A stretch of DNA of 64,000 nucleotides from Croceimicrobium sp965279135 (GTDB taxonomy: Bacteria > Bacteroidota > Bacteroidia > Flavobacteriales > Schleiferiaceae), in assembly GCA_965279135.1 (NCBI GenBank), contig OZ257133.1:248001-312000 (forward strand), in the 5' to 3' direction. The notes beneath the pieces were generated by a model, which had not been told where the DNA came from, did no database searches, and saw only the letters and a list, made by a program, of their open reading frames with translations. Below are positions 18,993 to 26,848 of the stretch, piece after piece; within the stretch, counting starts at the first letter, position 1; every line of letters begins with the position of its first letter. The translations under genes were made by a program, and so were the position numbers.

Positions 18993-19021
18993 AAATAGTC
19001 TCGGCCAGGCCGGGACTATTT
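18993..19021. promoter_or_regulatory. Near-perfect 14-bp stem palindrome just upstream of the 19033 start
   Basis: AAATAGTCTCGGCC pairs with GGCCGGGACTATTT (one G-T wobble) around a single base. A TATTTTTG sequence matching the Bacteroidota -7 box (TAnnTTTG) follows at 19021-19028, only five bases before the ATG. The palindrome could be an operator, or the hairpin of a factor-independent terminator. Confidence 0.55.
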
Positions 19022-19032
19022 ATTTTTGCGGC

Positions 19033-19797
19033 ATGTCCATACCTCTATTAATACGCAAAGTTCTCTTTTTTAGTTTGCTTAGCCTTTGTTTGAAGGGGCA
19101 AATCGTAAATATTGAACAGCTTCGTTTCAAAAGTGATACCAGTCGTTGGCTTTATCTGGATCAATTGAGTTTTAGCATTTTTAGAAACACCCAGCAAGTG
19201 GTTGATATTGAGAATGACTTCCTCTTTCGGTATCAAAACGGGTCAAATCAAATTTGGGTATTGAGTTCGGTTCATTTCAATTTTTCGGATGAGGTCAATT
19301 TTGCTCAATCGGGTTTTATGCATGTTCGTTATGTACGCCGCTTTAGTGATAAATGGGAATTTGAGCTTTTCAATCAAGTTCAAACGGATCGCCCATTGAG
19401 AATCGATCGCCGGACGCTCTATGGTTTTGGTCCACGTTATGGAGTAGACGAACAAGGGTCATTTCAGTTTCATACCGGTCATCTCGCCATGTACGAAGAG
19501 GACCTCGAATTGGAATCTGGAATTCGTCATTATGATTGGCGATTAAGTTCCTACATCAGTATGAATTGGGAAGTAAAGGATCGCTTTACCTGGTCCTTTG
19601 TGAGTTACTATCAGCCCCGTTTTGATGATTGGAGTGATTGGCGATTAAGTCTGCAAAACCAACTTAGCTTCAAGTTGGGGGAACATTGGGCTTTCACTGT
19701 CTCCGGAAGTTTAAATTATGATGCTCAGCCGGTGGTAGACCCTGATATTCCTAATTTGACTTACAAAGTGGATAATGGAATTGTAGTTAGGTTTTGA
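19033..19797 (+). CDS. DUF481-like outer-membrane beta-barrel protein
   Basis: 254 residues with a signal peptide (IRKVLFFSLLSLCLKGQ). The rest alternates amphipathic strands typical of an outer-membrane barrel: GFMHVRYVRRFSDKWEFELFNQ, LYGFGPRYGV, YISMNWEVKDRFTWSFVSYYQPRF, ending NGIVVRF with a terminal aromatic. Alternating Arg/Tyr/Trp and the overall layout fit DUF481 proteins of Bacteroidota. Function is unknown. It is monocistronic. The ATG lies almost at the expected transcription start of the -7 box at 19021, so the mRNA may be nearly leaderless or the promoter may lie elsewhere. Confidence 0.75.
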   Translation: MSIPLLIRKVLFFSLLSLCLKGQIVNIEQLRFKSDTSRWLYLDQLSFSIFRNTQQVVDIENDFLFRYQNGSNQIWVLSSVHFNFSDEVNFAQSGFMHVRYVRRFSDKWEFELFNQVQTDRPLRIDRRTLYGFGPRYGVDEQGSFQFHTGHLAMYEEDLELESGIRHYDWRLSSYISMNWEVKDRFTWSFVSYYQPRFDDWSDWRLSLQNQLSFKLGEHWAFTVSGSLNYDAQPVVDPDIPNLTYKVDNGIVVRF

Positions 19798-19806
19798 TGT
19801 AAGAGA

Positions 19807-19848
19807 TTAGTAATGAGAACTTAGTAATGAGAACCTAGTAGTGAGACA
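19807..19848 (+). repeat. 14-bp tandem repeat, three copies
   Basis: TTAGTAATGAGAAC occurs twice in perfect tandem at 19807-19834, followed by a degenerate third copy. It fills the short space between two converging genes. No function is seen. Confidence 0.75.
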
Positions 19849-19921
19849 GGAAGCCATACCCTAAGCTCTATGCTCCAGGTTCTTAGTTCACAATCCCACA
19901 TCTCACATCCCATATCTCCCA

Positions 19922-20470
19922 TCAAAATATCACCCACTCCCCATCCTTCAAAGCTTTCCGCAATTCCGGAGGCCAGCCAAAGTTGTTCTCCGTGAAGCGG
20001 TTGAGTTCATCTCGACTTTTTTCTGAAAGGAGTTCTTGTATGGCTTCGAGCGTGGTATCGCTGAGACAGATGGGACTTTCAAGCATCATCTCTCCCTGGC
20101 AAATTGCCATTACCTGATATTCTTGACTTTCTGATAATCGACTACCGCTAATTGTGCAGCGATTTTGTGCAAAGCGCTGGCGAGGATTCTCATCCTGAGC
20201 CTGAAGATCCTGCAGTCCTTTCATCATAAAAGCATCAATGCGCTGACGTGATTCAAGGCTTAATTCTGCTCTTGCTTCCTCTATACAGCTTTGACACATG
20301 GCAAAATCAAACAGAACCTGGGCACTATCTTGATCCGGGTAGTTCTTATACACCTTTTGAATGGCATAAGGCTCGCCTTGCATTAAATCCTTGTTGCAGA
20401 TTTTACAATTGGAGTGAGGAACTTTTTGGTCCTCATTATAAAGGGAAGTAGGAATAGGTTCTTGCCACAT
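19922..20470 (-). CDS. Cytoplasmic protein with putative zinc-binding CxxC pairs
   Basis: 182 residues without signal or membrane segment. Residues of about 20-80 carry CKICNKDLMQGEPYAI and, further on, CQSC: four cysteines in two CxxC pairs that would form a zinc ribbon. The middle is helical and Gln/Glu rich. The C-terminal half has a SESQEYQVMAICQGEMMLESP strand and ends GWPPELRKALKDGEWVIF. I do not recognise the family. It is convergent with the 19033 gene and has an oppositely oriented terminator hairpin upstream at 20541. Confidence 0.75.
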   Translation of the reverse strand: MWQEPIPTSLYNEDQKVPHSNCKICNKDLMQGEPYAIQKVYKNYPDQDSAQVLFDFAMCQSCIEEARAELSLESRQRIDAFMMKGLQDLQAQDENPRQRFAQNRCTISGSRLSESQEYQVMAICQGEMMLESPICLSDTTLEAIQELLSEKSRDELNRFTENNFGWPPELRKALKDGEWVIF

Positions 20471-20540
20471 ACTGCGAAATTAGTTAAGCTTCGGCTATCG
20501 ACTCTTCTTTACACTATTTAGATTTTACGAGTACCAATGA

Positions 20541-20575
20541 AAAAAGCCGCCCAAATTATTGGAGCGGCTTTTTTT
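20541..20575. terminator. Hairpin terminator-like element
   Basis: AAAAAGCCGC and GCGGCTTTTT form a perfect stem around a 13-15-nt loop, with A-tract on one side and T-tract on the other, so it could act in both directions. No obvious rightward gene ends here, since both neighbours start away from it. It may mark the end of a lost or unseen small transcript. Confidence 0.75.
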
Positions 20576-20829
20576 GTAGCGGGGCAGATTAATACAGAAA
20601 TTGTCTAACTCTCAGTATGGGGGTGAACTCTTGAACTGAATCCTCCTCATAAATTCTTACTTACTTTGGGTGTTGCACTTCAGTTCTTTAATCACACTTC
20701 AAGATTAGCTTATATGAAGGCAAGACATAGCTGTTATTTCATGAAGCGCCTTTCTCAGTTCATAAAACAACCAATCGTTTACTAAATCCCTTGATAATCC
20801 TTCTTTCGAGCTTGCTTAGCTTGGCTTAA
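20576..20829. other. Intergenic stretch without recognisable genes
   Basis: About 250 bases with no ORF of useful length, no tRNA and no strong repeat. It separates the hairpin at 20541 from the promoter of the kinase operon. Confidence 0.6.
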
Positions 20830-20843
20830 GCGCAGTACTTTTG
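20812..20843 (+). promoter_or_regulatory. Candidate Bacteroidota promoter for the sensor kinase operon
   Basis: TACTTTTG at 20836-20843 matches the TAnnTTTG -7 consensus exactly, with TTG at 20812-20814 about 21 bases upstream as the -33 element. Transcription would start near 20850, giving a leader of about 35 bases before the TTG start codon at 20884. Confidence 0.55.
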
Positions 20844-20883
20844 TATTGAAGGAAAATCTGCTGCGCTTGCTAAACTTAGGTAT

Positions 20884-23829
20884 TTGACTGATAGTACTTG
20901 TTTTCCATTCTCCATCAGAAGCTTTGCTAAAATTGTCCTAGTACAGCTATTTATACTTGTATTTCTGCCGTCTGCCTTGCTGGGTCAGAGAGAAATAAAT
21001 TATAGCAGTTTAAACGAAAGTAACGGTCTGCCAACCAGCAATGTCTTTAGTATCATTCAAGATACCGCCGGAACCCTTTGGCTAGGAACGGACCTTGGTT
21101 TGGTTAGATACAATGGTCTGGATGCAGACTTAATTGTTCCGGAAAACGGCACTAGCCTGGTGGTGCTAAAGCTTTTTAAAGATTATAAGCATCGTATCTG
21201 GCTCAGCACCTATCATGATGGGATATACTATATCGAAAATGATTCCTTAAAGGAACCCGCCTTCAACCAGAGTTTAATTGCTCAACAAAAATTAAATGCA
21301 GTAATCTATGCTCGTGATCTATTTCTTGATGAAGATGATCGACTTTATTTCACAATGCATTCGGGAAGTAATTACTACTATTCGGCGCATTTAGATTCCT
21401 CAACTTTTAAAGCACACTTAATTCCTGAAATTGAGAGAAGCGAGATTTTTTATCTTACTGATTCTACTGATTTTCGGCTTTCAGGTAAATATATCGGTGG
21501 CGGACCACCCCAAAAGGAGGTGGAAGAACTAAGAAGACCTAAGCTCTGGCATCGGAAAATATATAGTGAATTAGGCTATCAAAATTATGGGGTGGACCAT
21601 CTATCTAAAATTGTCTGGTCTGGTAATCATGTATATTTCCCAGAGGATGGCAGGGATTCCATCAGTTTAGAGTTTCGGATAAATGACGTACAGAAAATCC
21701 GTGAGGATCTTTTAATATCCACAGATAAGGGTTTATTCAGATACATAAAGGATAAGGGAGAATACATTTTTGCCAATCATTATTTCTCGGAAATCATTGT
21801 TTCCAAAGTATTCCAGGATGCCGAGGGTGTGCTTTGGGTAACTACTGTCGGTGAAGGCTGCATAAAGGTGAATTCTTTTGCTGAAGAAAAGCTTAAACTC
21901 CCTCTTATTACAAAGACGATTTCCAATTACAGCGAGATGTTTGTAGATAAGGATACCTTCTGTCTATTTGATAATAACATCCTTCTGAAAGTCGATTTAA
22001 ATCAAAATAAGATTATTGAGCAGGTAAAACTCTCTGATCGAAACGACCATTTTTTATCCATAAGTAAATACAGAGCAGGCTCCATAATCTATGTAAACCG
22101 GAGGATTCGTAAAACGCGAAAGCATGATGTGAAAATGTACCTGCACAAGGCTGGTAAGTCAAGCGTTTACATGACATTTTCAAGGGCCCGAACCATCAGT
22201 GGGATTAAGCAAAACGATGTTACTGTTGATTCATTTGGGAGGATATTCTGGCTTAGCTCCCGGGGTTTTATTATGATGGATGACGAGAGGAACATCTTTG
22301 ACTCTTATTCAAATGGCTTTTTAGAGGATATTTCTTGTGTAATAAGCTCCTCTGAGGAAATCAATTATTTAGGAGGACCTAGTGGGCTTTTTCAATTTAA
22401 TCCGCTAGAGGGATCTTTTGAGCAGTTGTTTCCGGAAAAAATCAATTCTCCCGTTAATACCTTAAGCTTGGATCGCTTTGATAATCTCTATCTAGGAATG
22501 AAAGGAGGCGGACTGGGTATTATTAGCAATGGTGAGTTTTATAAAGCGGAATTGCGTTCTGGATATTCAGATAATTTTATTCGTCAGCTAGAAAGTTGGG
22601 GGCAAAATATATGGCTTAGAACGGCCAAAGAAATATATGTTTTAAACGATTTTGATAGTACTGGGATCAGTGGGCTTAGAGTTCCGGCATATACACTCGA
22701 TAAGGCCACTATATACTCCATGGTATTCACAGATGAAAATCCTTTTGTGGTTTCAAAGGATGGACTTCTGTCCTTAGATACTCGTGTTTTCGCTTATCCC
22801 TTTAGTAATGCTTTTAAGTTGAAACAAACTAGTATCAACAACTTTCCAAGGAAGGTGTCAGATTTGGAGAATGGGTCTTTAGCTTACGATGAGAACAATG
22901 TATCAGCAGAAATTCAACTAAGGACCTTACATAGTAATGCCGATAATAGGATCAGATACCGCCTTGTAGGAAAGGATAGCGTATGGACGGAGTCTAGTTC
23001 TAAGATTATCAATTATCTGAGTTTAGCGCCGGGTGCTTATCAGCTTGAAGTTGCTGCGGAAAATGCAATTGGGCAATGGTCTAAAACTCAAGAAGTACTC
23101 TCATTTAAGATTAGGTTGCCTTTTTATAAAACATGGTGGTTCGCTACGAGTGTTATAGCTGCAGTACTGTCCCTGGCATGGCTGACCTATTTTCTTGGAA
23201 CTAGATCTTCGGAGCGAGAGAAACAATTATTATTGGCGAATATCACTTCTTTAAAACGTCAGATAAACCCGCATTTTGTACTTAACGCTTTAAGTTCCAT
23301 ACGATATTACCAACGAGAAAATGATCTGAAAAAAGCCGATAGCTATATTACCCGACTCGCTGATTTATTTAGCAATATTGTTTATTCATCAGACAATAAA
23401 AGGGTACTTCTTAGCGATGAATTAGAGCGAATAAAAAACTATGTTGCCCTGGAGAGTACTCGCTTTGAAGGTAAGTTGAACTTTGATTTGCAGGTAGCTG
23501 AAAGTGTAGTTGCAAATAGACTTTTCCTACCGCCCATGCTATTGCAGCCATTGATTGAGAATGCCTTGGAGCATGGCTTAAAAGGAGTGGAGAAACCTAA
23601 GCTTAGTGTTCGGGTGGAGCTGAATTCCGGAATCCTGCTTATTACTATTCAAGACAATGGTTTGGGAATAAAGGAGGAAGTACTAAGGAAATTAAATACC
23701 CAAAAATCAGTTGGATTAAGTAATGTGATGAAGCGAGTGGAGCTAATCAGACAACTTGAAGGAAAAGAATTGTCTATTCATTTACAGAATGACAATGGCT
23801 TAAAAATCCAACTTAGAATAGAGCAGTGA
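20884..23829 (+). CDS. Propeller-sensor LytS-type histidine kinase
   Basis: 981 residues from a TTG start; the frame is closed upstream at 20827 and no ATG precedes the signal sequence. Residues of about 12-35 are a signal/anchor. About 40-640 carry two-component-regulator-propeller (Reg_prop) strands such as LPTSNVFSIIQDTAGTLWLG. A Y_Y_Y-like domain follows (RIRYRLVGKDSVW, LSLAPGAYQLEVAA), then one membrane helix near 750. The kinase is of the LytS/YehU type: phospho-acceptor H797 in RQINPHFVLNALSS, N-box PLIENALEHGL and G-box DNGLGI with VGLSNVMKRVELI. The stop overlaps the GTG of the regulator by four bases. The signal sensed is unknown; a periplasmic ligand is likely. Confidence 0.92.
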   Translation: MTDSTCFPFSIRSFAKIVLVQLFILVFLPSALLGQREINYSSLNESNGLPTSNVFSIIQDTAGTLWLGTDLGLVRYNGLDADLIVPENGTSLVVLKLFKDYKHRIWLSTYHDGIYYIENDSLKEPAFNQSLIAQQKLNAVIYARDLFLDEDDRLYFTMHSGSNYYYSAHLDSSTFKAHLIPEIERSEIFYLTDSTDFRLSGKYIGGGPPQKEVEELRRPKLWHRKIYSELGYQNYGVDHLSKIVWSGNHVYFPEDGRDSISLEFRINDVQKIREDLLISTDKGLFRYIKDKGEYIFANHYFSEIIVSKVFQDAEGVLWVTTVGEGCIKVNSFAEEKLKLPLITKTISNYSEMFVDKDTFCLFDNNILLKVDLNQNKIIEQVKLSDRNDHFLSISKYRAGSIIYVNRRIRKTRKHDVKMYLHKAGKSSVYMTFSRARTISGIKQNDVTVDSFGRIFWLSSRGFIMMDDERNIFDSYSNGFLEDISCVISSSEEINYLGGPSGLFQFNPLEGSFEQLFPEKINSPVNTLSLDRFDNLYLGMKGGGLGIISNGEFYKAELRSGYSDNFIRQLESWGQNIWLRTAKEIYVLNDFDSTGISGLRVPAYTLDKATIYSMVFTDENPFVVSKDGLLSLDTRVFAYPFSNAFKLKQTSINNFPRKVSDLENGSLAYDENNVSAEIQLRTLHSNADNRIRYRLVGKDSVWTESSSKIINYLSLAPGAYQLEVAAENAIGQWSKTQEVLSFKIRLPFYKTWWFATSVIAAVLSLAWLTYFLGTRSSEREKQLLLANITSLKRQINPHFVLNALSSIRYYQRENDLKKADSYITRLADLFSNIVYSSDNKRVLLSDELERIKNYVALESTRFEGKLNFDLQVAESVVANRLFLPPMLLQPLIENALEHGLKGVEKPKLSVRVELNSGILLITIQDNGLGIKEEVLRKLNTQKSVGLSNVMKRVELIRQLEGKELSIHLQNDNGLKIQLRIEQ

Positions 23830-24566
23830 AAGAGATTTCATGTGTCATAATAGACGATGAACCAGAGCATATTGCTGTGCTTCAAGAGTTAATTCAAAAG
23901 AATGCGCCTTTCATTGAAGTGATTGGCACCGCCAATTCTGTGAGCAGTGCTTATGAGCGCCTGGCCGAGAAGAAACCAGAGTTGGTGTTTCTGGATATTG
24001 TCCTGGGTGGAAGTACCAGTTTTGATTTATTGGAAAAACTAGAAGATTATAGTTTCAATATTGTATTCACCACTAGTCATGATGCCTTTGCCTTACGCGC
24101 TTATGATTATCCGAGTTTATACTATTTAGTGAAGCCAATTAATGAAAAGAGTTTCACTAAGGCCGTGGATAAGATTAAGGCCAATCCCGGCATGTATCGT
24201 GCCATGGAGCAAAGCCAGGAGGCCATGCAACTGAACTCTTGGGTGAATGCGAAGCTGGCCATACCGGATCGCAAAGGCATCAGTTATGTGGAGCAAAAAG
24301 ACATCAACTATCTTAAAAGTGCCGGCAGTTACACCGAGGTATATTTAAAGAATGGTGACAAGAAGGTGATTTCTCAAAGATTGGGATTGGTTACCGAGAA
24401 GCTATTGTCTGATGTTTTTATTAGGGTGCACAAGAAGTACGTGATCAATTTGTCGGAAGTTGCCTATTACGAGAATGGCAAGCCAGGTAGCGTTTACCTG
24501 AAGAATGGGGATTACGTAAACATTAGTCCCAGCCACAAGGAAGAGCTACTTAATCGCCTCGGTTAG
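23826..24566 (+). CDS. LytTR-family response regulator
   Basis: 246 residues, GTG start overlapping the kinase stop (GTGA). The receiver domain holds the acidic pocket IIDDEPEH (D10, D11), the phospho-acceptor D57 in LVFLDIVLGG and the conserved lysine in YYLVKPINEK. The C-terminal 100 residues are a LytTR DNA-binding domain (VEQKDINYLKSAGSYTEVYL, FIRVHKKYVINLSEVAY, NGDYVNISPSHKEELLNRL). It pairs with the kinase in the same operon. Targets are not evident in the window. Confidence 0.95.
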   Translation: MKEISCVIIDDEPEHIAVLQELIQKNAPFIEVIGTANSVSSAYERLAEKKPELVFLDIVLGGSTSFDLLEKLEDYSFNIVFTTSHDAFALRAYDYPSLYYLVKPINEKSFTKAVDKIKANPGMYRAMEQSQEAMQLNSWVNAKLAIPDRKGISYVEQKDINYLKSAGSYTEVYLKNGDKKVISQRLGLVTEKLLSDVFIRVHKKYVINLSEVAYYENGKPGSVYLKNGDYVNISPSHKEELLNRLG

Positions 24567-24694
24567 TGCAGGCAAGGAAGCTTCACGTCAGAAAAATCTT
24601 CAATAAAAACGTTTTTCTAATAGTAGGGTGCACCAAAAGTCCCAGAAAAGTGTTACAATTGCATAGCGAAGCAGATTAAATCAGGTTAAGGTTT

Positions 24695-24722
24695 AGCCCC
24701 GGAGATTCTATCTCCGGGGTTT
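24695..24722 (+). terminator. Rho-independent terminator of the kinase/regulator operon
   Basis: AGCCCCGGAGAT and ATCTCCGGGGTT form a GC-rich stem with a small loop, followed by TTTTCATTTTTT. It lies 130 bases after the LytTR stop and may also serve the leftward gene ending at 24778. Confidence 0.85.
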
Positions 24723-24777
24723 TCATTTTTTATAAGTCCAATTCCTCTTAGGCTCCTTCTGTTTTCTTGGATCTTTC

Positions 24778-25131
24778 TTAGTTCATAAGCAAGTCTAAGC
24801 CTCCACAGAGACCAGCTCCGATAATGATGGTCCATGAAATCCAATCCTTGAATTCATTCTTTTTATGCATCAGGAAGAGAATATGTAAGAAAAGGTGGAT
24901 CATTAAGAAGTAATCGAAGCCTTTAATGAAAGCTTCGAGATTTGGATTGGTCAAACGCCAGAAAACGTAGTAGTAGAGGGGGATATGCAGAAAAGTAAAG
25001 ACAATCAATCCGGTTTTATCATTAAGTAAGGAAAGACCCGGAAAGATCCTCCACTCCCTACATCGGATCGCGTCCATCTCATGCATTGTAATTAGCGCTA
25101 AACCGAGAAAGAAAAAGGGGTGGTCAGTCAT
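24778..25131 (-). CDS. DUF6713-like small membrane protein
   Basis: 117 residues with about four hydrophobic helices (FFFLGLALITMHEMDAI, GLIVFTFLHIPLYYYVFW, FLMIHLFLHILFLMH, ISWTIIIGAGLCGGLDLL). The HEMDAIRCREWRIFPGLS motif near the N-terminus recalls the DUF6713 family of small membrane proteins. The name is from memory of the motif, so it is moderately certain; function is unknown. It is the last chromosomal-style gene before the island boundary repeat at 25227. Confidence 0.75.
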   Translation of the reverse strand: MTDHPFFFLGLALITMHEMDAIRCREWRIFPGLSLLNDKTGLIVFTFLHIPLYYYVFWRLTNPNLEAFIKGFDYFLMIHLFLHILFLMHKKNEFKDWISWTIIIGAGLCGGLDLLMN

Positions 25132-25226
25132 TGGGAGTCAAAAGCTAAAGTTAGTCTTTATTGCTGTTTGATTTGATGAGAATTGGGAGAGGAGACCCCT
25201 CTATGATGTGAAAGGGCATGGTCTTT

Positions 25227-25257
25227 TTGGTGGGCGGTACTGGATTACTGCGTGATC
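25227..25257 (+). repeat. Left boundary repeat of the CBASS island (attL-like, tRNA-Val-derived)
   Basis: A 31-bp sequence beginning TTGGTGGGCGGTACTGGATT and ending CGTGATC. It matches 31862-31892 with one mismatch. Its first part copies the complement of the tRNA-Val 3' end (32238 onward). Such direct repeats normally mark the ends of a tRNA-targeted integrative element. Confidence 0.7.
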
Positions 25258-25262
25258 TCGGG

Positions 25263-25408
25263 TGCTTCCCACTTCAGCGGAATCAGCTAGGCATTGCCCT
25301 AGCTTCTATTTGCGGTCTATGACCATTTGCTCCCTTCTGCCCATGCCAAAGCCAGATTAGCTTTTAGGTTTCGCCATGTTTTGCGAAAGGGAAAGGTAGT
25401 GCAAATGC
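25263..25408 (-). repeat. Diverged copy of a GC-rich element, inverted relative to 31420-31566
   Basis: By eye this stretch aligns over about 146 bp with the reverse complement of 31420-31566 at roughly three-quarters to four-fifths identity, with one indel. Shared blocks include CTTCAGCGG, AGGCATTGCCCT, CTGCCCATGCCAAAG, TTCGCCATG and GAAAGGGAAAG. This copy is AT-shifted, so it looks like the older or more decayed one. It lies just inside the left boundary repeat. Confidence 0.72.
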
Positions 25409-25807
25409 TTTGATGCCACAGGCGGTAAGGCCAGAGGGTTTTACTAGGAGAGGGTTTGAGTTTTATAAAAATTAGTGCCCGACAGGGTGTGTTTTTAGAA
25501 ATGGACAAAGAAGCCCTTGGTAGAGGAAGCGCTTGCTTTTGGGCAATCGAAGTACCATTTTTACTGATAACTCTTTGTTGAGCGTAGGTACAAGCAAATC
25601 AATTTGCTAACCCATGAGGCATCTAAATTAGACTGCCGTATTTAGATTCTAAATCTGCCAAAGCAGCAACAAAATGGCAGTGTAATCATCAGTTTTTCAG
25701 CCAATTATGTCAGGTTGACCGAATCAACCAAGCGAAATCGCTTTGGCATAAAAGCTGTCGCTCTCTGGACATGCGATTAAATTATTAAACCTTCTAAATT
25801 TTCACAC
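25409..25807. other. Leader region of the CBASS operon, non-coding
   Basis: No credible gene. It contains a perfect 15-bp palindrome (25640-25654) and two overlapping small hairpins: GGTTGA/TCAACC at 25713-25729 and CCAAGCGA/TCGCTTTGG at 25728-25746, which share bases and so exclude each other. A regulatory role upstream of the operon is possible; a promoter is not clear. Confidence 0.5.
25640..25654. promoter_or_regulatory. Perfect 15-bp palindrome, candidate operator
   Basis: ATTTAGATTCTAAAT is a perfect 7+1+7 palindrome, with a further half-site TCTAAAT at 25622-25628. It lies about 155 bases before the CD-NTase start and could bind a dimeric regulator. Confidence 0.45.
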
Positions 25808-26848
25808 ATGGCAAAACATCTACAGAAACAATTCAATGAATTCCAGGAAAAAATTAAACTGATTGACACTGAGGACAACAAGCCTCTTCGAGATAAGAGA
25901 GACATGTTGATCAGTGAGCTTAGGGATTACTTCGATAAGAAAGCCGAAGAAGAAGGAACTGCCAAAATCACTTTTGCTGTAGAAAATCAAGGCAGCTATT
26001 CCATGAGTACAGGTATAAAGCCTCTTGAATCTGAAGACTATGATATTGATGTCATGCTTCTTTTCAACTTCTCAAAGGATGACCATAAGCCGGTGAAAGT
26101 GAAGGAATGGGTTTATGAGGCATTAGACAGGCCCAATAGAACTGTAGAGTACAAAAAGCCATGTGTGCGAGTACAGTACCATAAAGCTGGTGAGGATTAT
26201 TTTCATGTCGATTTTGCCTTATATGCAAATGCCAACAGTAATGGAAAAACTTACTTATCTAAAGGAAAACCAACTTCTGCTTCCTCCGACAAAATATGGG
26301 AAGAGGCAAATCCAAAAGCCTTAAAAGAGAAGGTAAACAATAGGTTTTCTGATTCAGATGATCGACAGCAAATGAAGAGAGTCATTCGCTATCTGAAACG
26401 CTGGAAAGACTTGAAGTTCCAAAGCCAAGGGAACGGCCGACCAACAGGAATTGCATTCACAGCTTTGGCGTATGATCACTTTTCTCCTGAGATAACCCGA
26501 ATCTCATTCAATTCAAGTGTAGATCCAGATGATCTTGTCGCCTTTAGAAAGTTGGTGGGTAAAATCATCGACCAATTCAGCTGGTGGGATGGAAGGATAA
26601 CTACTTACCTGCCCGTAGAGCCTGGCAATGATTTGTTTGAGAAGCTAACAGACGGGCAATGCAAAACGCTAAAAGAAAAGCTGGAAAATTTGAAATCCGT
26701 ACTCGAAAAAGCGGAGAACGAGCCTGACCCGCATGAAGCTTCAAAAATGCTCAACAAGGAATTAGGAGAAGATTTCCCGATAGTTGAAAAAGATAAATCT
26801 GCCCAAAAACGTGCTCTTGCCTTTCCTGGGAAAAGCGAAAGCGCGTGA
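25808..26848 (+). CDS. CBASS CD-NTase (cGAS/DncV-like nucleotidyltransferase)
   Basis: 346 residues. The polymerase-beta-like catalytic core is clear: QGSYSMSTGIKPL (G62-S63) followed by D79-x-D81 in EDYDIDVMLLF, and the third acidic residue D135 in YFHVDFALY. In phage-infected cells CD-NTases make a cyclic oligonucleotide that activates the effector; here the effector is Cap5. The C-terminus is a flexible tail ending in a small residue (Ala), consistent with Cap2 substrates, whose C-terminus is conjugated by the E1/E2 partner. It is the first gene of a four-gene operon and overlaps Cap2 by four bases. The nucleotide product cannot be read from sequence by eye. Confidence 0.93.
   Translation: MAKHLQKQFNEFQEKIKLIDTEDNKPLRDKRDMLISELRDYFDKKAEEEGTAKITFAVENQGSYSMSTGIKPLESEDYDIDVMLLFNFSKDDHKPVKVKEWVYEALDRPNRTVEYKKPCVRVQYHKAGEDYFHVDFALYANANSNGKTYLSKGKPTSASSDKIWEEANPKALKEKVNNRFSDSDDRQQMKRVIRYLKRWKDLKFQSQGNGRPTGIAFTALAYDHFSPEITRISFNSSVDPDDLVAFRKLVGKIIDQFSWWDGRITTYLPVEPGNDLFEKLTDGQCKTLKEKLENLKSVLEKAENEPDPHEASKMLNKELGEDFPIVEKDKSAQKRALAFPGKSESA

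Noticed and set aside
25317..25508. Leftward 63-codon frame in the left flank
   Set aside because: It lies in the decayed copy of the GC-rich element and shows no family signal.
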